From Trichomonas vaginalis G3 (lineage: Eukaryota; Parabasalia; Trichomonadida; Trichomonadidae), in NCBI RefSeq assembly GCF_026262505.1, contig NC_067206.1, positions 10,931,507 to 10,995,506 on the forward strand: a DNA stretch of 64,000 nucleotides. The letters are read 5' to 3'. Of the stretch, positions 10,111 to 19,542 are shown in pieces. The notes below the pieces were generated by a model. That model was given only the letters and a program-made list of their open reading frames with translations. It did not search any database and was not told the origin of the DNA. Positions within the stretch are counted from its first letter, which is position 1. Every line of letters starts with the position of its first letter. A program made the translations under genes and the position numbers.

Positions 10111-10485
10111 CTTTTATAAAAATGTAGTCATGACAAAATTTTCTTGTAGTCAAGAAAATACGTAGACCAGGTTCATCAGGGGTTAAAAATTTTTAACTTT
10201 ATATATAAAAATATTGAATTAAACCCAATTGGGCTTTATGTGCAGCCTTAAGGGTGGCTTTCGAGCAAATTATCTCTTTTTAGCTCAAGCGAGAAAGATG
10301 ATAACGAATAATTATCATTTTGGAATTCAAGGAATATGATGTTAATTTTAACAATTAAATTCTTCGTTTTCGTCTTAGTAAAACACCATCTCGACCACTA
10401 TTTTTGGAACGACGATAGGTTCTATTTGGCCTAGTCGGGACCCATAAATATTCCAACAATTTTTAAAAATAAAACAAAAACAAAA
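10111..10485. other. Intergenic region between divergent phosphatase and ankyrin genes
   Basis: The two genes point away from each other across 375 bases, so both promoters should lie here. I could not place a convincing trichomonad initiator (TCA-type) immediately before either ATG. No other gene is seen. Confidence 0.5.
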
Positions 10486-12624
10486 ATGGTAATAATCCAA
10501 CTAAAGAATCATATGTTGGAACGGGTTCATGGTTTCAAAATGAATGAAAGCGTTATATTAACTGTAAACAATGTAGAAATACAAATAAATAAATATTTCG
10601 CTGTTGCAATTTCTCAAATGATTTACAATACTTATGTATTAGATAACAACACACTAAAGATCAATATCAAAACGAAAGTAGAATCACAAGAAACATATGA
10701 AGTGTTGAAAGAGATATTACAATATAATAAAACAGAATTTGAATGCAATGATACGATATCGAAAGATCTTTTTTACATCGGAAATAAACTTGGAATACAA
10801 GAACTGATTGATACATATAAAACACAGGTTCTCGACAAAACGGTTCTCGACAAAAATAACTGTGTTCAACTACTCGATATTTATTTTGATATTTGTTCTG
10901 AGAGTAAAATATCAGAATGTGTTGATTTCATTTCTTCTCATTTCTACGAGATTGATCAAGATGATCTAAAATCAATTTCGAAGAAACTCGGATTTGATAT
11001 CATTCAAAGTATTTTTAATAATGATAAACTATTAATCAAAGATGAGGATTCGATAGCAAATTTCATATTCTCTCTCATGAACGAAAGTGAAATTTTCTCA
11101 CCACTCGTTGAATGCATTCATTTCGAATTTTGCAGTGAACAAGTCATCAATAAAAATCTTGTCATTAGTGATGAAAACAACTATTTCAATATTATCAAAT
11201 CTCTTCATGATTCATTACTTAGATCAAGAAATAAAAAACACGATTGCAATCGTTATTTCATTCCAAGCGATTATCAAGGCGTTTACAAATATCTTGATGA
11301 TCTTTCAAGAAAAGTTGATCAAACTTTATTTGAAACAGTATGTGAAGACATTCTAAATAAAAATGATGATGAAATTCGTAATAATATCTTATTCGAATCA
11401 TGTGAAAAAGGAAATCTTACACTCGTTAAATCTCTGATTGAGCATGGCTGCGATAAAGAAGTTAAAAACAAAAATAATCAGACTCCACTCCATTTATCAT
11501 CTTTTAATGGTCATCTTGAAGTTGTTAAATATCTTATCTCTAATGGAGCTGATAAAGAAGCAAAGAATAAAGATGGATATACTCCACTCATTTATGCATC
11601 AAGATATGGTCATCTTGAAGTTGTTAAATATCTTATCTCTGTTGGAGCTGATAAAGAAGCAAAGAATGAAGATGGATATACTCCACTCATTTATGCATCA
11701 AGATATGGTCATCTTGAAGTTGTTAAATATCTTATCTCTAATGGAGCTGATAAAGAAGCAAAGAATAAAGATGGATATACTCCACTCATTTATGCATCAC
11801 AATATGGTTATCTTGAAATTGTTCAATATCTTATCTCTAATGGAGCTGATAAAGAAGCAAAGGATAATGATGGATATACTCCACTCATTTATGCATCAGA
11901 AAAGGGTCATCTTGAAGTTGTTCAATATCTTATCTCTAATGGAGCTGATAAAGAAGCAAAGAATAAAGATGGATATACTCCACTCATTCGTGCATCATAT
12001 AATAGTCATCTTGAAGTTGTTAAATATCTTATCTCTAATGGAGCTGATAAAGAAGCAAAGAATAAAGATGGATATACTCCACTCATTTATGCATCACAAT
12101 ATGGTTATCTTGAAATTGTTAAATATCTTATCTCTAATGGAGCTGATAAAGATGCAAAGAATAAAGATGGATGGACTCCACTCGCTCATGCAACTTTTAA
12201 TCGTCATCTTGAAGTTGTTAAATATCTTATCTCTAATGGAGCTGATAAAGAAGCAAAGGATAAATATGGATCTACTCCACTCATTTGGGCATCAGCTAAT
12301 GGTCGTCTTGAAGTTGTTCAATATCTTATCTCTAATGGAGCTGATAAAGAAGCAAAGGATAATGATGGATATACTCCACTCATTTATGCATCAAGAGAAG
12401 GTCAGCTTGAAGTTGTTAAATATCTTATCTCTAATGGAGCTGATAAAGAAGCAAAGAATGAAGATGGATATACTCCACTCATTTATGCATCAAGATATGG
12501 TTATCTTGAAATTGTTAAATATCTTATCTCTAATGGAGCTGATAAAGATGCAAAGAATAATGATGGACAAACAGCAATGGATCTTGCAAAAGATAATGTA
12601 AAAAATTATCTAAAATCTTTATGA
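10486..12624 (+). CDS. BTB-BACK-like ankyrin-repeat protein, 712 residues
   Basis: Residues ~20-110 have a BTB-like pattern (VILTVNNVEIQINKYF, then an ILQY and a LGIQELID segment). Residues ~120-230 look like a BACK-type helical domain (NCVQLLDIYFD, HFYEI, then a DEDSIANFIF segment). A degenerate ankyrin repeat at about 300-332 is followed by eleven 33-residue repeats from residue 333 (11482-12570) and a C-terminal half-repeat. The repeats share the consensus TPLIYAS..GHLEVVKYLIS NGADKEAKN. Such proteins are greatly expanded in trichomonads. They are presumed to be adaptor or scaffold proteins, but no partner is known here. The frame is intact. M1 was taken as the start; M20 at 10543 (MNESVIL) is an alternative that still includes the whole BTB part. 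An A-rich leader precedes M1. Confidence 0.9.
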   Translation: MVIIQLKNHMLERVHGFKMNESVILTVNNVEIQINKYFAVAISQMIYNTYVLDNNTLKINIKTKVESQETYEVLKEILQYNKTEFECNDTISKDLFYIGNKLGIQELIDTYKTQVLDKTVLDKNNCVQLLDIYFDICSESKISECVDFISSHFYEIDQDDLKSISKKLGFDIIQSIFNNDKLLIKDEDSIANFIFSLMNESEIFSPLVECIHFEFCSEQVINKNLVISDENNYFNIIKSLHDSLLRSRNKKHDCNRYFIPSDYQGVYKYLDDLSRKVDQTLFETVCEDILNKNDDEIRNNILFESCEKGNLTLVKSLIEHGCDKEVKNKNNQTPLHLSSFNGHLEVVKYLISNGADKEAKNKDGYTPLIYASRYGHLEVVKYLISVGADKEAKNEDGYTPLIYASRYGHLEVVKYLISNGADKEAKNKDGYTPLIYASQYGYLEIVQYLISNGADKEAKDNDGYTPLIYASEKGHLEVVQYLISNGADKEAKNKDGYTPLIRASYNSHLEVVKYLISNGADKEAKNKDGYTPLIYASQYGYLEIVKYLISNGADKDAKNKDGWTPLAHATFNRHLEVVKYLISNGADKEAKDKYGSTPLIWASANGRLEVVQYLISNGADKEAKDNDGYTPLIYASREGQLEVVKYLISNGADKEAKNEDGYTPLIYASRYGYLEIVKYLISNGADKDAKNNDGQTAMDLAKDNVKNYLKSL
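11482..12570 (+). repeat. Eleven 99-bp tandem repeats coding for ankyrin units
   Basis: Near-identical 99-bp units (for example ...GTTGTTAAATATCTTATCTC...) encode the 33-residue ankyrin repeats. Even synonymous positions are mostly the same between units, which indicates recent internal duplication or gene conversion. Confidence 0.95.
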
Positions 12625-14110
12625 ATGGTTTTCTTTCAAGTCCAAAAAAATAATAATAAAATAAAAAAATTAAAAAAAAAACTTTTATTTTTATTTTATT
12701 TTTCAGTTCTATTCAAAAATTGAATTCTAAAATGAGAATTATCGTTATCGACTTCATGTTGAATCGAATTTTTAGAGCTTCTTGGTTAAAGAAATCCAAT
12801 TTTGAGCGTTGGCTCATCCTGGGGTAAACTGATGACGACTCAGCCATAGAATGGTTGACTTCTCCTCTCCTTTGAACACGTGACTTCTTGTTATTTTTAT
12901 AAATATATAACATCTGAATGTGAAAATCAGAGATTTAAAGTGACTTATTTTTACTTTCACAATTATTTCAAGAGAATTAAAATATTCTGTGCCTATTCTG
13001 CTTTCCACGAGCCTTAGAACTCACAAATTCTGTAAAAATAATACTTAGAACTGTTGTTTATAATTATAGCACTATCACAATTTTGGGAATGAAAATTATC
13101 ATAATTAATATTTTATAAAAATATAGTTTGAATTAACCAGAAAGAAGAGCACAGCCAGAAGTTCGTAGTAAATATAAATTAGATGTTTCTAGTGCGAGCT
13201 ACATCCTTATCAAAAAAACATGCTGCACTTGGTAAAGATACGGTAAAAATCTGATGATAATAAAGGACTCAAAGAGCTAAATTGTATGGGATGTCATTAT
13301 GGATTGATTTTAGGATTTATCTTTTATATATTCATTATGACTATGTCATGACGAAATTTATTATATAATTAATTAGGGTTGTACAAACTGGCACACCTTT
13401 TTTGGCCAGCTGGCACGATTTTTTTAAAAAACACATTAAAAAAGTCACTTTTTGCCCCATCTAATGAGATTTTTTTACAATTTTTTCCCCTTATTTTTCA
13501 ATTTAGATATGATTTTAAGCTCTCCAAATTGAAGTTTACCTGATGTTTCTTAGTTTTTATGATAATAAAATGTTGCAAAGTTGAGTTTGGATTCAATAAA
13601 TTTAAGAAAATTTTATTTTACAATGAAATTATAAGAAAGGATGTTTTTATCCTATGTCAAAGAGAATACATTTGTAGATCCCGACTTTTGACATGGTTGA
13701 AAATTCCAAAAAAAAATTCAAAATTTAAAAAAAAAAATTAAAAAATATAAATTTCATGTTAAAAAATGATTTTTGAAATTTTTTGGAAAAATAGAATGTC
13801 ATATTTTTATGTTTTATTGCTATTTTTTACGAAATCAATAAAATATTTGTTAATTTGGCTGAGATTATAAATAAAATCTTTCTAAATCTTGCAATTGATT
13901 GCTAAAATCTGTTTTATGTATTAATTGGCATTGAGATTCGTTATAAAAGAATGCGAATTATTTTGTATGAGTAAACGCATTTTGTAAAATTTCAAATTCT
14001 CTTCTCTCATTACTTACCTTAGATCTCTCGGCTTTTAGCTCTCAGATTTCGCTCATAGAACTCAGGTTTTAGTTATGTACTCATAGATGTATCATTACTG
14101 CCCGCAGATC
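12625..14110. other. Long AT-rich host intergenic region
   Basis: About 1.5 kb with only short frames on either strand (longest about 66 codons) and no recognisable protein, tRNA or rRNA pattern. It has long T and A runs. The part from about 13370 to 13760 is especially poor in G/C. Confidence 0.6.
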
Positions 14111-14285
14111 TCTCATTACTACCTTACTAACCAGATCTTAACTCTCCGACCTTACTAACCAGATCTTAACTCTCATTACTACCTTACTAACCAGATCTTA
14201 ACTCTCATTACTACCTTACTAACCAGATCTTAACTCTCATTACTACCTTACTAACCAGATCTTAACTCTCATTACTACCTTACTC
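14111..14285. repeat. 32-bp tandem repeat, about 5.5 copies
   Basis: The unit TCTCATTACTACCTTACTAA followed by CCAGATCTTAAC repeats at 14111, 14171, 14203, 14235 and 14267 (partial), with one 28-bp variant at 14143-14170. The array ends about 30 bp before element D begins. It has no coding potential. Confidence 0.95.
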
Positions 14286-14313
14286 ATCAGATATCTAATT
14301 ATTTACATATGAT

Positions 14314-14960
14314 AGTTAGTATGGGTTAGTCGTGTACGGAGGCACTGCGCACCTACTTACCCATTATATGTGAATTTGACACTTTACGAAACCGCTAACG
14401 TATATTTTACAACACAAACGACAACACTAACTTAACCTTAAATATTTACAAAACCGCCAACCATTTCACCTCACTAACGACTTCGCTAACGAACTCACTA
14501 ATGAAAAAATAAACGTTCTCATACATTTTCTTCTATATCTTCATTGTCAATGTTAACTCTATTGTAGTCATACTTGAAGTCATAAAGTTTCTCAAGTTTT
14601 GAAATGCATAGTCTTGTTAACTTACCTTCATCATCATAAGTTTTTATAAAACTACCATGACAATCTTTATACACAGTCAATGTATAGTCAACTGGTCTAG
14701 GATGAAGTGTAAAGAACAAGTTATGCTCAGGAAGGAAGAATAAATGTTTAAATGTATGTTTGTTATATTTTTCGATTTGTATGAGTTGCTTTTGTTCTGT
14801 CATTTATATAAAAATAAAATAAAAAATAAACTTAAAAATTAATGATATCACCACCATCACACGTATGAAAACATAGCACAAAAATAAATTTAGGTGAAGT
14901 GGTGAGATCTCACCTCTTTTTTCACCCTGTTGAATTCATTGCTTTATAACTCTCTTCCTT
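14314..14960. repeat. Left terminal inverted repeat of element D (647 bp)
   Basis: Pairs with 34556-35202. The innermost ~160 bases (14800-14960) match at about 93% and contain the perfect palindrome GGTGAGATCTCACC (14901-14914). The gene inside (14519-14803) is far more diverged from its partner. Confidence 0.85.
14519..14803 (-). CDS. Terminal-repeat gene of element D, left copy (94 residues)
   Basis: This is a small protein reading outward toward the terminus. It pairs with the gene at 34696-35016 in the other repeat: shared features are a Y/N-x-H-x-F-K-x-L-F-F stretch, a TVY/SVYD stretch, G-x-FIxxYD and a SKL near the C-terminus, with an acidic tail. Overall identity between the two is roughly 40%. 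The AT-rich lead TTTATTTTTATATAAATG sits directly at the start. Function unknown. Both copies look whole. Confidence 0.6.
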   Translation of the reverse strand: MTEQKQLIQIEKYNKHTFKHLFFLPEHNLFFTLHPRPVDYTLTVYKDCHGSFIKTYDDEGKLTRLCISKLEKLYDFKYDYNRVNIDNEDIEENV

Positions 14961-15463
14961 GGTTTCTTTTTAGTTGCTTTCTTCACGTCTGTCTCCAACT
15001 TGACTGTCTTTCTTCTTCGGCCGTAATGATACCAGTTACTTCCACCAGTCAATGGGTCAAATGGTCTTTCGTAAGGGTTTCCATACATTCCATAGGGACC
15101 ATACGGAAGAACTACTGGTGGAGAAGAAACATTTTCTTTAGTTCCATCGACTCTATTTAAATGCATTGTTTCACCTTTCATCTGGTCATTAAAGTCTTTT
15201 GTGTGTTTTGCAAACTCATCGTTCTTTCCTAAAGCATTTTCTGACTCAGTCGCAACCAAATTGGATGCTTTATTTATGAGCCCTATTTTATTTAATCTTA
15301 ACTTCTTTGCAACCCAGCCTCCAATCTTCCCTTTATTTGCATCTAATGTCTTCGAAACCCTTCCTCCACTCATTTTATTTACTGCGTCATAAGCTCCAAG
15401 TGCTTTTGCTCCAAATGCTAATGCTTTTGTTCCCATTGCGCCTAAAGCTGCCCAAGCTACCAT
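14943..15463 (-). CDS. Small virion-like protein, Ala/Gly-rich N-terminus and basic tail (175 residues)
   Basis: The first ~30 residues are a hydrophobic Ala/Gly-rich helix (AALGAMGTKALAFGAKALGA). A proline/glycine/tyrosine-rich middle (PYGPYGMYGNPYERPF) is followed by a strongly basic C-terminus (GRRRK, KKATKKKPRKR). Small proteins with a membrane-active helix plus a basic tail are typical minor capsid or core proteins of adenovirus-like and Polinton particles (pVI/pX-like). That role is inference from composition. It is the first of a run of minus-strand genes packed end to end. The frame looks whole. Confidence 0.5.
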
Positions 15464-15688
15464 TTACACCATATTAAAATCATCTCTCTTCAATATTATC
15501 TCATAAAAGTTCTCGTTACTGGAGAAAGTCAATGAAACATAAGCGTTCTCACGGGCTTCGCCCTCACCGCTTTGCGGTCTATCTAACTTCTTTCTTATCT
15601 CATCTATTCGCTTCAAAATGTCTGAACAATTGCTAACATCTTCTACAACAGTTATTTCATCATGAATGACCTTCAAGAACAAACTCAT
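15464..15688 (-). CDS. Unassigned 74-residue protein of element D
   Basis: The gene abuts its neighbours on both sides without spacing, as expected of a compact operon-like block of virion genes. It contains a GC-rich palindromic insert (about 15550-15582, coding PQSGEGEARE) that also occurs in other genes of the element. Function unknown. Confidence 0.4.
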   Translation of the reverse strand: MSLFLKVIHDEITVVEDVSNCSDILKRIDEIRKKLDRPQSGEGEARENAYVSLTFSSNENFYEIILKRDDFNMV

Positions 15689-16266
15689 TTAATATGCAAT
15701 TAAAATCATCTCAATAATGAGTCCATCCTTTCCATCTTTAGGTAGCACAACATCTTTCATTGAAGAAGGTTCAACAAGTCTTATGTTAAACATACTGACA
15801 AAGTTTGTTATACTATAATGCTTCGGTGGCGAATACATATAGTTTGAAAGACATAATATAGATTCTTCAGCAAATTCACTTATACTGGATTTTATAACAA
15901 TGTTTTCACGAGACCAAATGCCACCAATTGAAAAACTTGTAAGCAATCCTGCTGAACCTTCTACTGTAAACGTCGATGGTAACATTCCACGAAGGTCATC
16001 TATTGACATCTTTGAGTCACTGAATTTAAATATTTTCTTAAAGCAATCGTCATTATCTAACCATGCAATAGCTTTGAAGTTTTCATTCGAATATACATCT
16101 GCTTCATTAAATGTAAATCCTGACTTCTTTGCAGAGACGACTTTAAAATCTATTGAGTTTGTTTCAAAATTATATGCTATGGTAACTTCTGAAGGTAATG
16201 GATGTCCTTCCGCAGTAAGTTGTTTTCTCTCACTACCGTTTGAAGCTTTGTGTTAAAAACTTTCAT
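15689..16266 (-). pseudogene. Unassigned element-D gene, broken
   Basis: The minus-strand coding region is rich in Ser/Ile and beta-type segments and continues the run of minus-strand virion-like genes. I do not recognise a family. It has about two breaks. Confidence 0.35.
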
Positions 16267-16269
16267 GTC

Positions 16270-16660
16270 ATCTCCTGTGTCTAGTTCACATACACAGCAA
16301 CAGGAAAACTATCTTGCTTCTTTGTTTCATCATTATACCTCAAAACATTAAAGTTCTTCAATAATATTTTCTTCCTGCTGGAATACTTCTAACTTGCCTT
16401 ATTTCAATAGCTTTCTCACCTCCTACATACTCTACCCAGTGTCTTGGATATTCATAAGTATACTGACTTTCTTGAATTTTGGTAGGTTTCATCATAACGT
16501 GTTCATAGTATATCTTTATACTCTTGTCAGTTAGACTCGGTGCTATGTTCTGAATATTTCTGACTTGCATTTTTAATGGAGATAAAATGAAGCATTTAAT
16601 ACATGACGTAGATGAAGACATGAATGAAAGCAGTGAAAAGCTCAACAGTTCTCTCATTTT
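16270..16660 (-). pseudogene. Possible minor capsid protein of element D, broken
   Basis: A block reading YEYPRHWVEYVGG...KAIEIRQV resembles a block in the element A gene at 3513. The location between virion-like genes and the packaging ATPase suits a minor capsid protein. The assignment is weak. Confidence 0.35.
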
Positions 16661-16689
16661 TCCTCTTCAGTAAGGACTATGAGTTCTGT

Positions 16690-17475
16690 TCAAATGGCGT
16701 TTATTTCTATTGTGGAAAGATGGGTCAGGTAAGACATTTAACCTCATTCGTCATATACTCATAACAGAGCGTTTAGAAACGACTCTTACTATGACCAAAT
16801 CATTATATCAGCAACTTCAGACTCTATGGACTCAACAGCGAAAACATTTATGTCAAAAGTTCAAGCCTCTGTCGTTAAAGTTCCAGACGAACTCATTGAA
16901 TTTCTTCAACGTTACATTCGACGTAAGAGAAATATTATGCTATCGTAGAGTTCATACAGTCAGGAATGCAAAAGACTTCTGAGGAGATGGAAAGAATTAT
17001 TGACAAACACCACTTACGTCAGTATTCAGGAGTTTACGATATGAAACGACTACAAACTACATTCTATCAAAACTTTCAAAATACCCCTTCAAAAAATATC
17101 CTTCAAACACTCTGCTTAGTTTGCGACGACTTCGCCGGAAAAGGTTTAGTTTCAAAGCCTGACTCACCATTAGCTAACATCATAACTAAAGTCAGACATT
17201 ACCATTAACTGTAGCAATACTTATGCAAACATGGAGGTTTTTAGCTTTAAACATAAAGCGTCTCATAACTGACTTCGTTATCTTTCAAGGTTTCTCACGC
17301 TTATGATATTGAACTCATTTGGAAACAGTCAGGTATAACATTACCTTTTGAAGAAATTTGGGAAGCATATAAGTCTCTCATCTCTCCTCGTTCATACCTT
17401 GAGATTCATATCATGACTAATACCATTAAAGTCAAAAATATTCCATGGGAACGACCAACATTTTTTAAAGCTTAA
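16690..17475 (+). pseudogene. A32-like genome-packaging ATPase of element D, broken
   Basis: Only pieces of the P-loop ATPase remain recognisable: a GSGKT-type start near 16725 and a hydrophobic LVCDDFAG Walker B segment near 17125-17150, in the same order as the better preserved ATPase of element C (63108-63983). The final part resembles the C-terminus of that protein (SFRIHIYANKVQIVK in C). It would drive DNA packaging into capsids. About five breaks. Confidence 0.7.
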
Positions 17476-17571
17476 CCTTCAATTGACTGATGGTAAACAA
17501 ATTCCATGCATCTCTGTCGCCATTTCTGTTAATATTTTTGCTGTCATTCATATCATCCACTTCCCCATCCG

Positions 17572-17985
17572 TTAGCTTTTGAGGATATGCGTTAGAATAG
17601 CTGTTCTTAAATGAAGGCTTTCACCTTTGAGAGCATAAACTCTATAACTTTCTGCATACTTTATGTTTGAACCTCCTGAGCCATCATTGACATAAATTTT
17701 TATAGGCTTCCACCCTTTGTTCATGTTCCTGCTTCTTCCCTTAGCTCTTTTGTTCAGTAGTTCTACATCTTTATACACAGCACCTGTCTCAGTGAATTCA
17801 ACAATATTTTCATTCGTTAGCTTTACATTCAAACCCTTGTCGAGTATATTGTTCATTTCATACATATAAAAGGTTTTTATTCTATATGAAATGAGAAGCA
17901 AATCCATCTTAGCTGGTGCCGTTAATGTTCCAATTGAACCAACATCAAATGTTGACTCACGAACGACAAACAATTTGTCATAAAG
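17572..17985 (-). pseudogene. Unassigned element-D gene
   Basis: About 133 codons on the minus strand, rich in Asn/Lys, with a GSGGSN turn. No family is recognised and it has no clear counterpart in B or C. Probably one further break at its start. Confidence 0.3.
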
Positions 17986-18032
17986 AACTATAGTTCAGAG
18001 TGTTTGAAAGAAAAAGAACCAGAACTTAAGTC

Positions 18033-18490
18033 GTGAATTTAAACTCAGCTTCAAACGCTAACGCTACATCAGATGTTAAGTTAGAGTATCCACCACTGGA
18101 CCAAATTCTTTCAAGAGAAGCCAACGACAACCCTTACACAAATGTTCAAACAAATCCTTCAGATAACGTAGACCATTACCTTCTTCAGTTATATCAAACT
18201 ATTTACTCAAAGACGATAAGAAGCTTTTGACAAATCTTATAAGCAAGAACCAAATAATTCTAACAAAGGAGGACCTTGAAAATGTTATATCTCACGAATA
18301 ACAGGGAAACAATGTGTCATTGACTATCTCGACCCTGAAATCGAATGCTGTGGTCAAACGCCAATATTCATGAAAATAGGTAACATCCGCATCATTGAAA
18401 CACCAGGAACTACAGGAGTTGAGTTTAAGTATAAATATTCGAACGAGTATACAAAACTTCAACAGAATATAAACTTTGTTTGAAATATGT
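18033..18490 (+). pseudogene. Unassigned element-D gene, broken
   Basis: Coding-like composition in more than one frame (starting MNLNSASNANATSD...). No family is recognised. At 18507-18545 just downstream lie two GC-rich hairpins, GGGCTCTTTGAGCCC and GGCGCTTTGCGCC. Confidence 0.3.
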
Positions 18491-18568
18491 TTTAGTAAAT
18501 TAAAGCAGTCAGGAGGGCTCTTTGAGCCCATCTTGGCGCTTTGCGCCGTCAGTCAAAAAAATTTCAAG

Positions 18569-18805
18569 TTAGCAATTTGTAATATCTATCCAAAATTCTT
18601 CAACAGTATCGAACTCATCTTCATAATGCAAACCTAATCTTATCGACTTGGTGCAGTTTTCACTAACACAATATTTTTCTGTTCTCTTGACTGACATAAC
18701 TAACTCATTTGTTTCATCAAACAGCAACAACCAAAGTTCATGACCTAATACATAACATTCATACTTTATATTTTTAGCTCTGAGTTCTCTTGTAAGCTGT
18801 TGCAT
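18569..18805 (-). CDS. Small acidic protein paired with the minor capsid-like gene (78 residues)
   Basis: The N-terminal helix (LTRELRAKNIKYEC) and an acidic end resemble the remains at 59858-60090 in element C. In both elements the gene lies directly upstream of, or overlapping, a minor capsid-like gene (18766-19540 here; 60097-60889 in C). This conserved pairing suggests that the two products work together. The function is unknown. Confidence 0.45.
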   Translation of the reverse strand: MQQLTRELRAKNIKYECYVLGHELWLLLFDETNELVMSVKRTEKYCVSENCTKSIRLGLHYEDEFDTVEEFWIDITNC

Positions 18806-19540
18806 TTAATATTTTCTAAAAAGTCAACTTCAACGTTCATTCGCACTGGTGCCTTCAGTTCTACAGGCTCTCCTTGAAAGTCAACAAGTCTGAATTGCAT
18901 GTCTTTCAAATTATGAGGACTAATGCGAACCCATTTACCTAAATGAGTTGCTATGACAGGAACGTTTGGAATGAACATTGAATTGACTGCATAACAGAAG
19001 GATTTATATTCTACTGAACCTTTACTATTAACTCCTGAAATGCCTGTGACATTAGCTATTTTAGACTCAATGTATAAACAATTACCATAACATACGTATG
19101 GAACAGATTTCATCTCAATCGTTTGTCAACACTTTTCAAAGGAAATGTCATATGGTATGCACCCAAAAGAAGTTGTACTCTATGACTCATTCTTGGTATC
19201 TTAAACTCTTCGCTGCTGAACTTCAATGTTCCCTCAGAAGAGAGTTCGACATCTATGTTGTCAATAGTTTCTTCATTTATGAGAGTATTTATGACTCCAG
19301 CAATTTTATCTATTCTATACCCAGCTCTGTTAGGAAATGTTATAACACTTCTTTTGTCATCTATTTCAATCTCTATGAAATCTGTTTCATCTGTTATGAC
19401 AAAAGTTGCGATAGTATTGAAGTCAACAACTCTGAAAGCAAGCGCTTCATTCTGAAGACCTAAGTTTGTTTGTAGCTTTACTGTCCCGTATTCGTTGGGT
19501 CTGTACTTTGCAAATAGAACAACATTTTATTCTCATTAAA
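18766..19540 (-). pseudogene. Minor capsid-like protein of element D, broken
   Basis: The last ~60 residues share a pattern with the element C gene at 60097-60889 and element B's at 44744-44995: L-K/S-x-(M/F/I)-x-F/Y-R/K-L/I-V/T-D, then a hydrophobic strand and an acidic end. Presence in all three capsid-coding elements suggests a structural protein such as a penton or vertex component; this is inference. About three breaks. Confidence 0.45.
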
Positions 19541-19542
19541 AT

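Noticed and set aside
11438-12601. 387-codon open frame overlapping the ankyrin gene
   Set aside because: It is the +1 shadow of the 99-bp coding repeats; its protein is an artefact of repeat periodicity.
12713-13008. Two short minus-strand frames after the ankyrin gene
   Set aside because: Overlapping frames of about 65 codons with no family, no lead motif and random-like composition.
14111-14285. CRISPR or satellite-coded gene
   Set aside because: The 32-bp units are directly contiguous with no spacers and no open frame.
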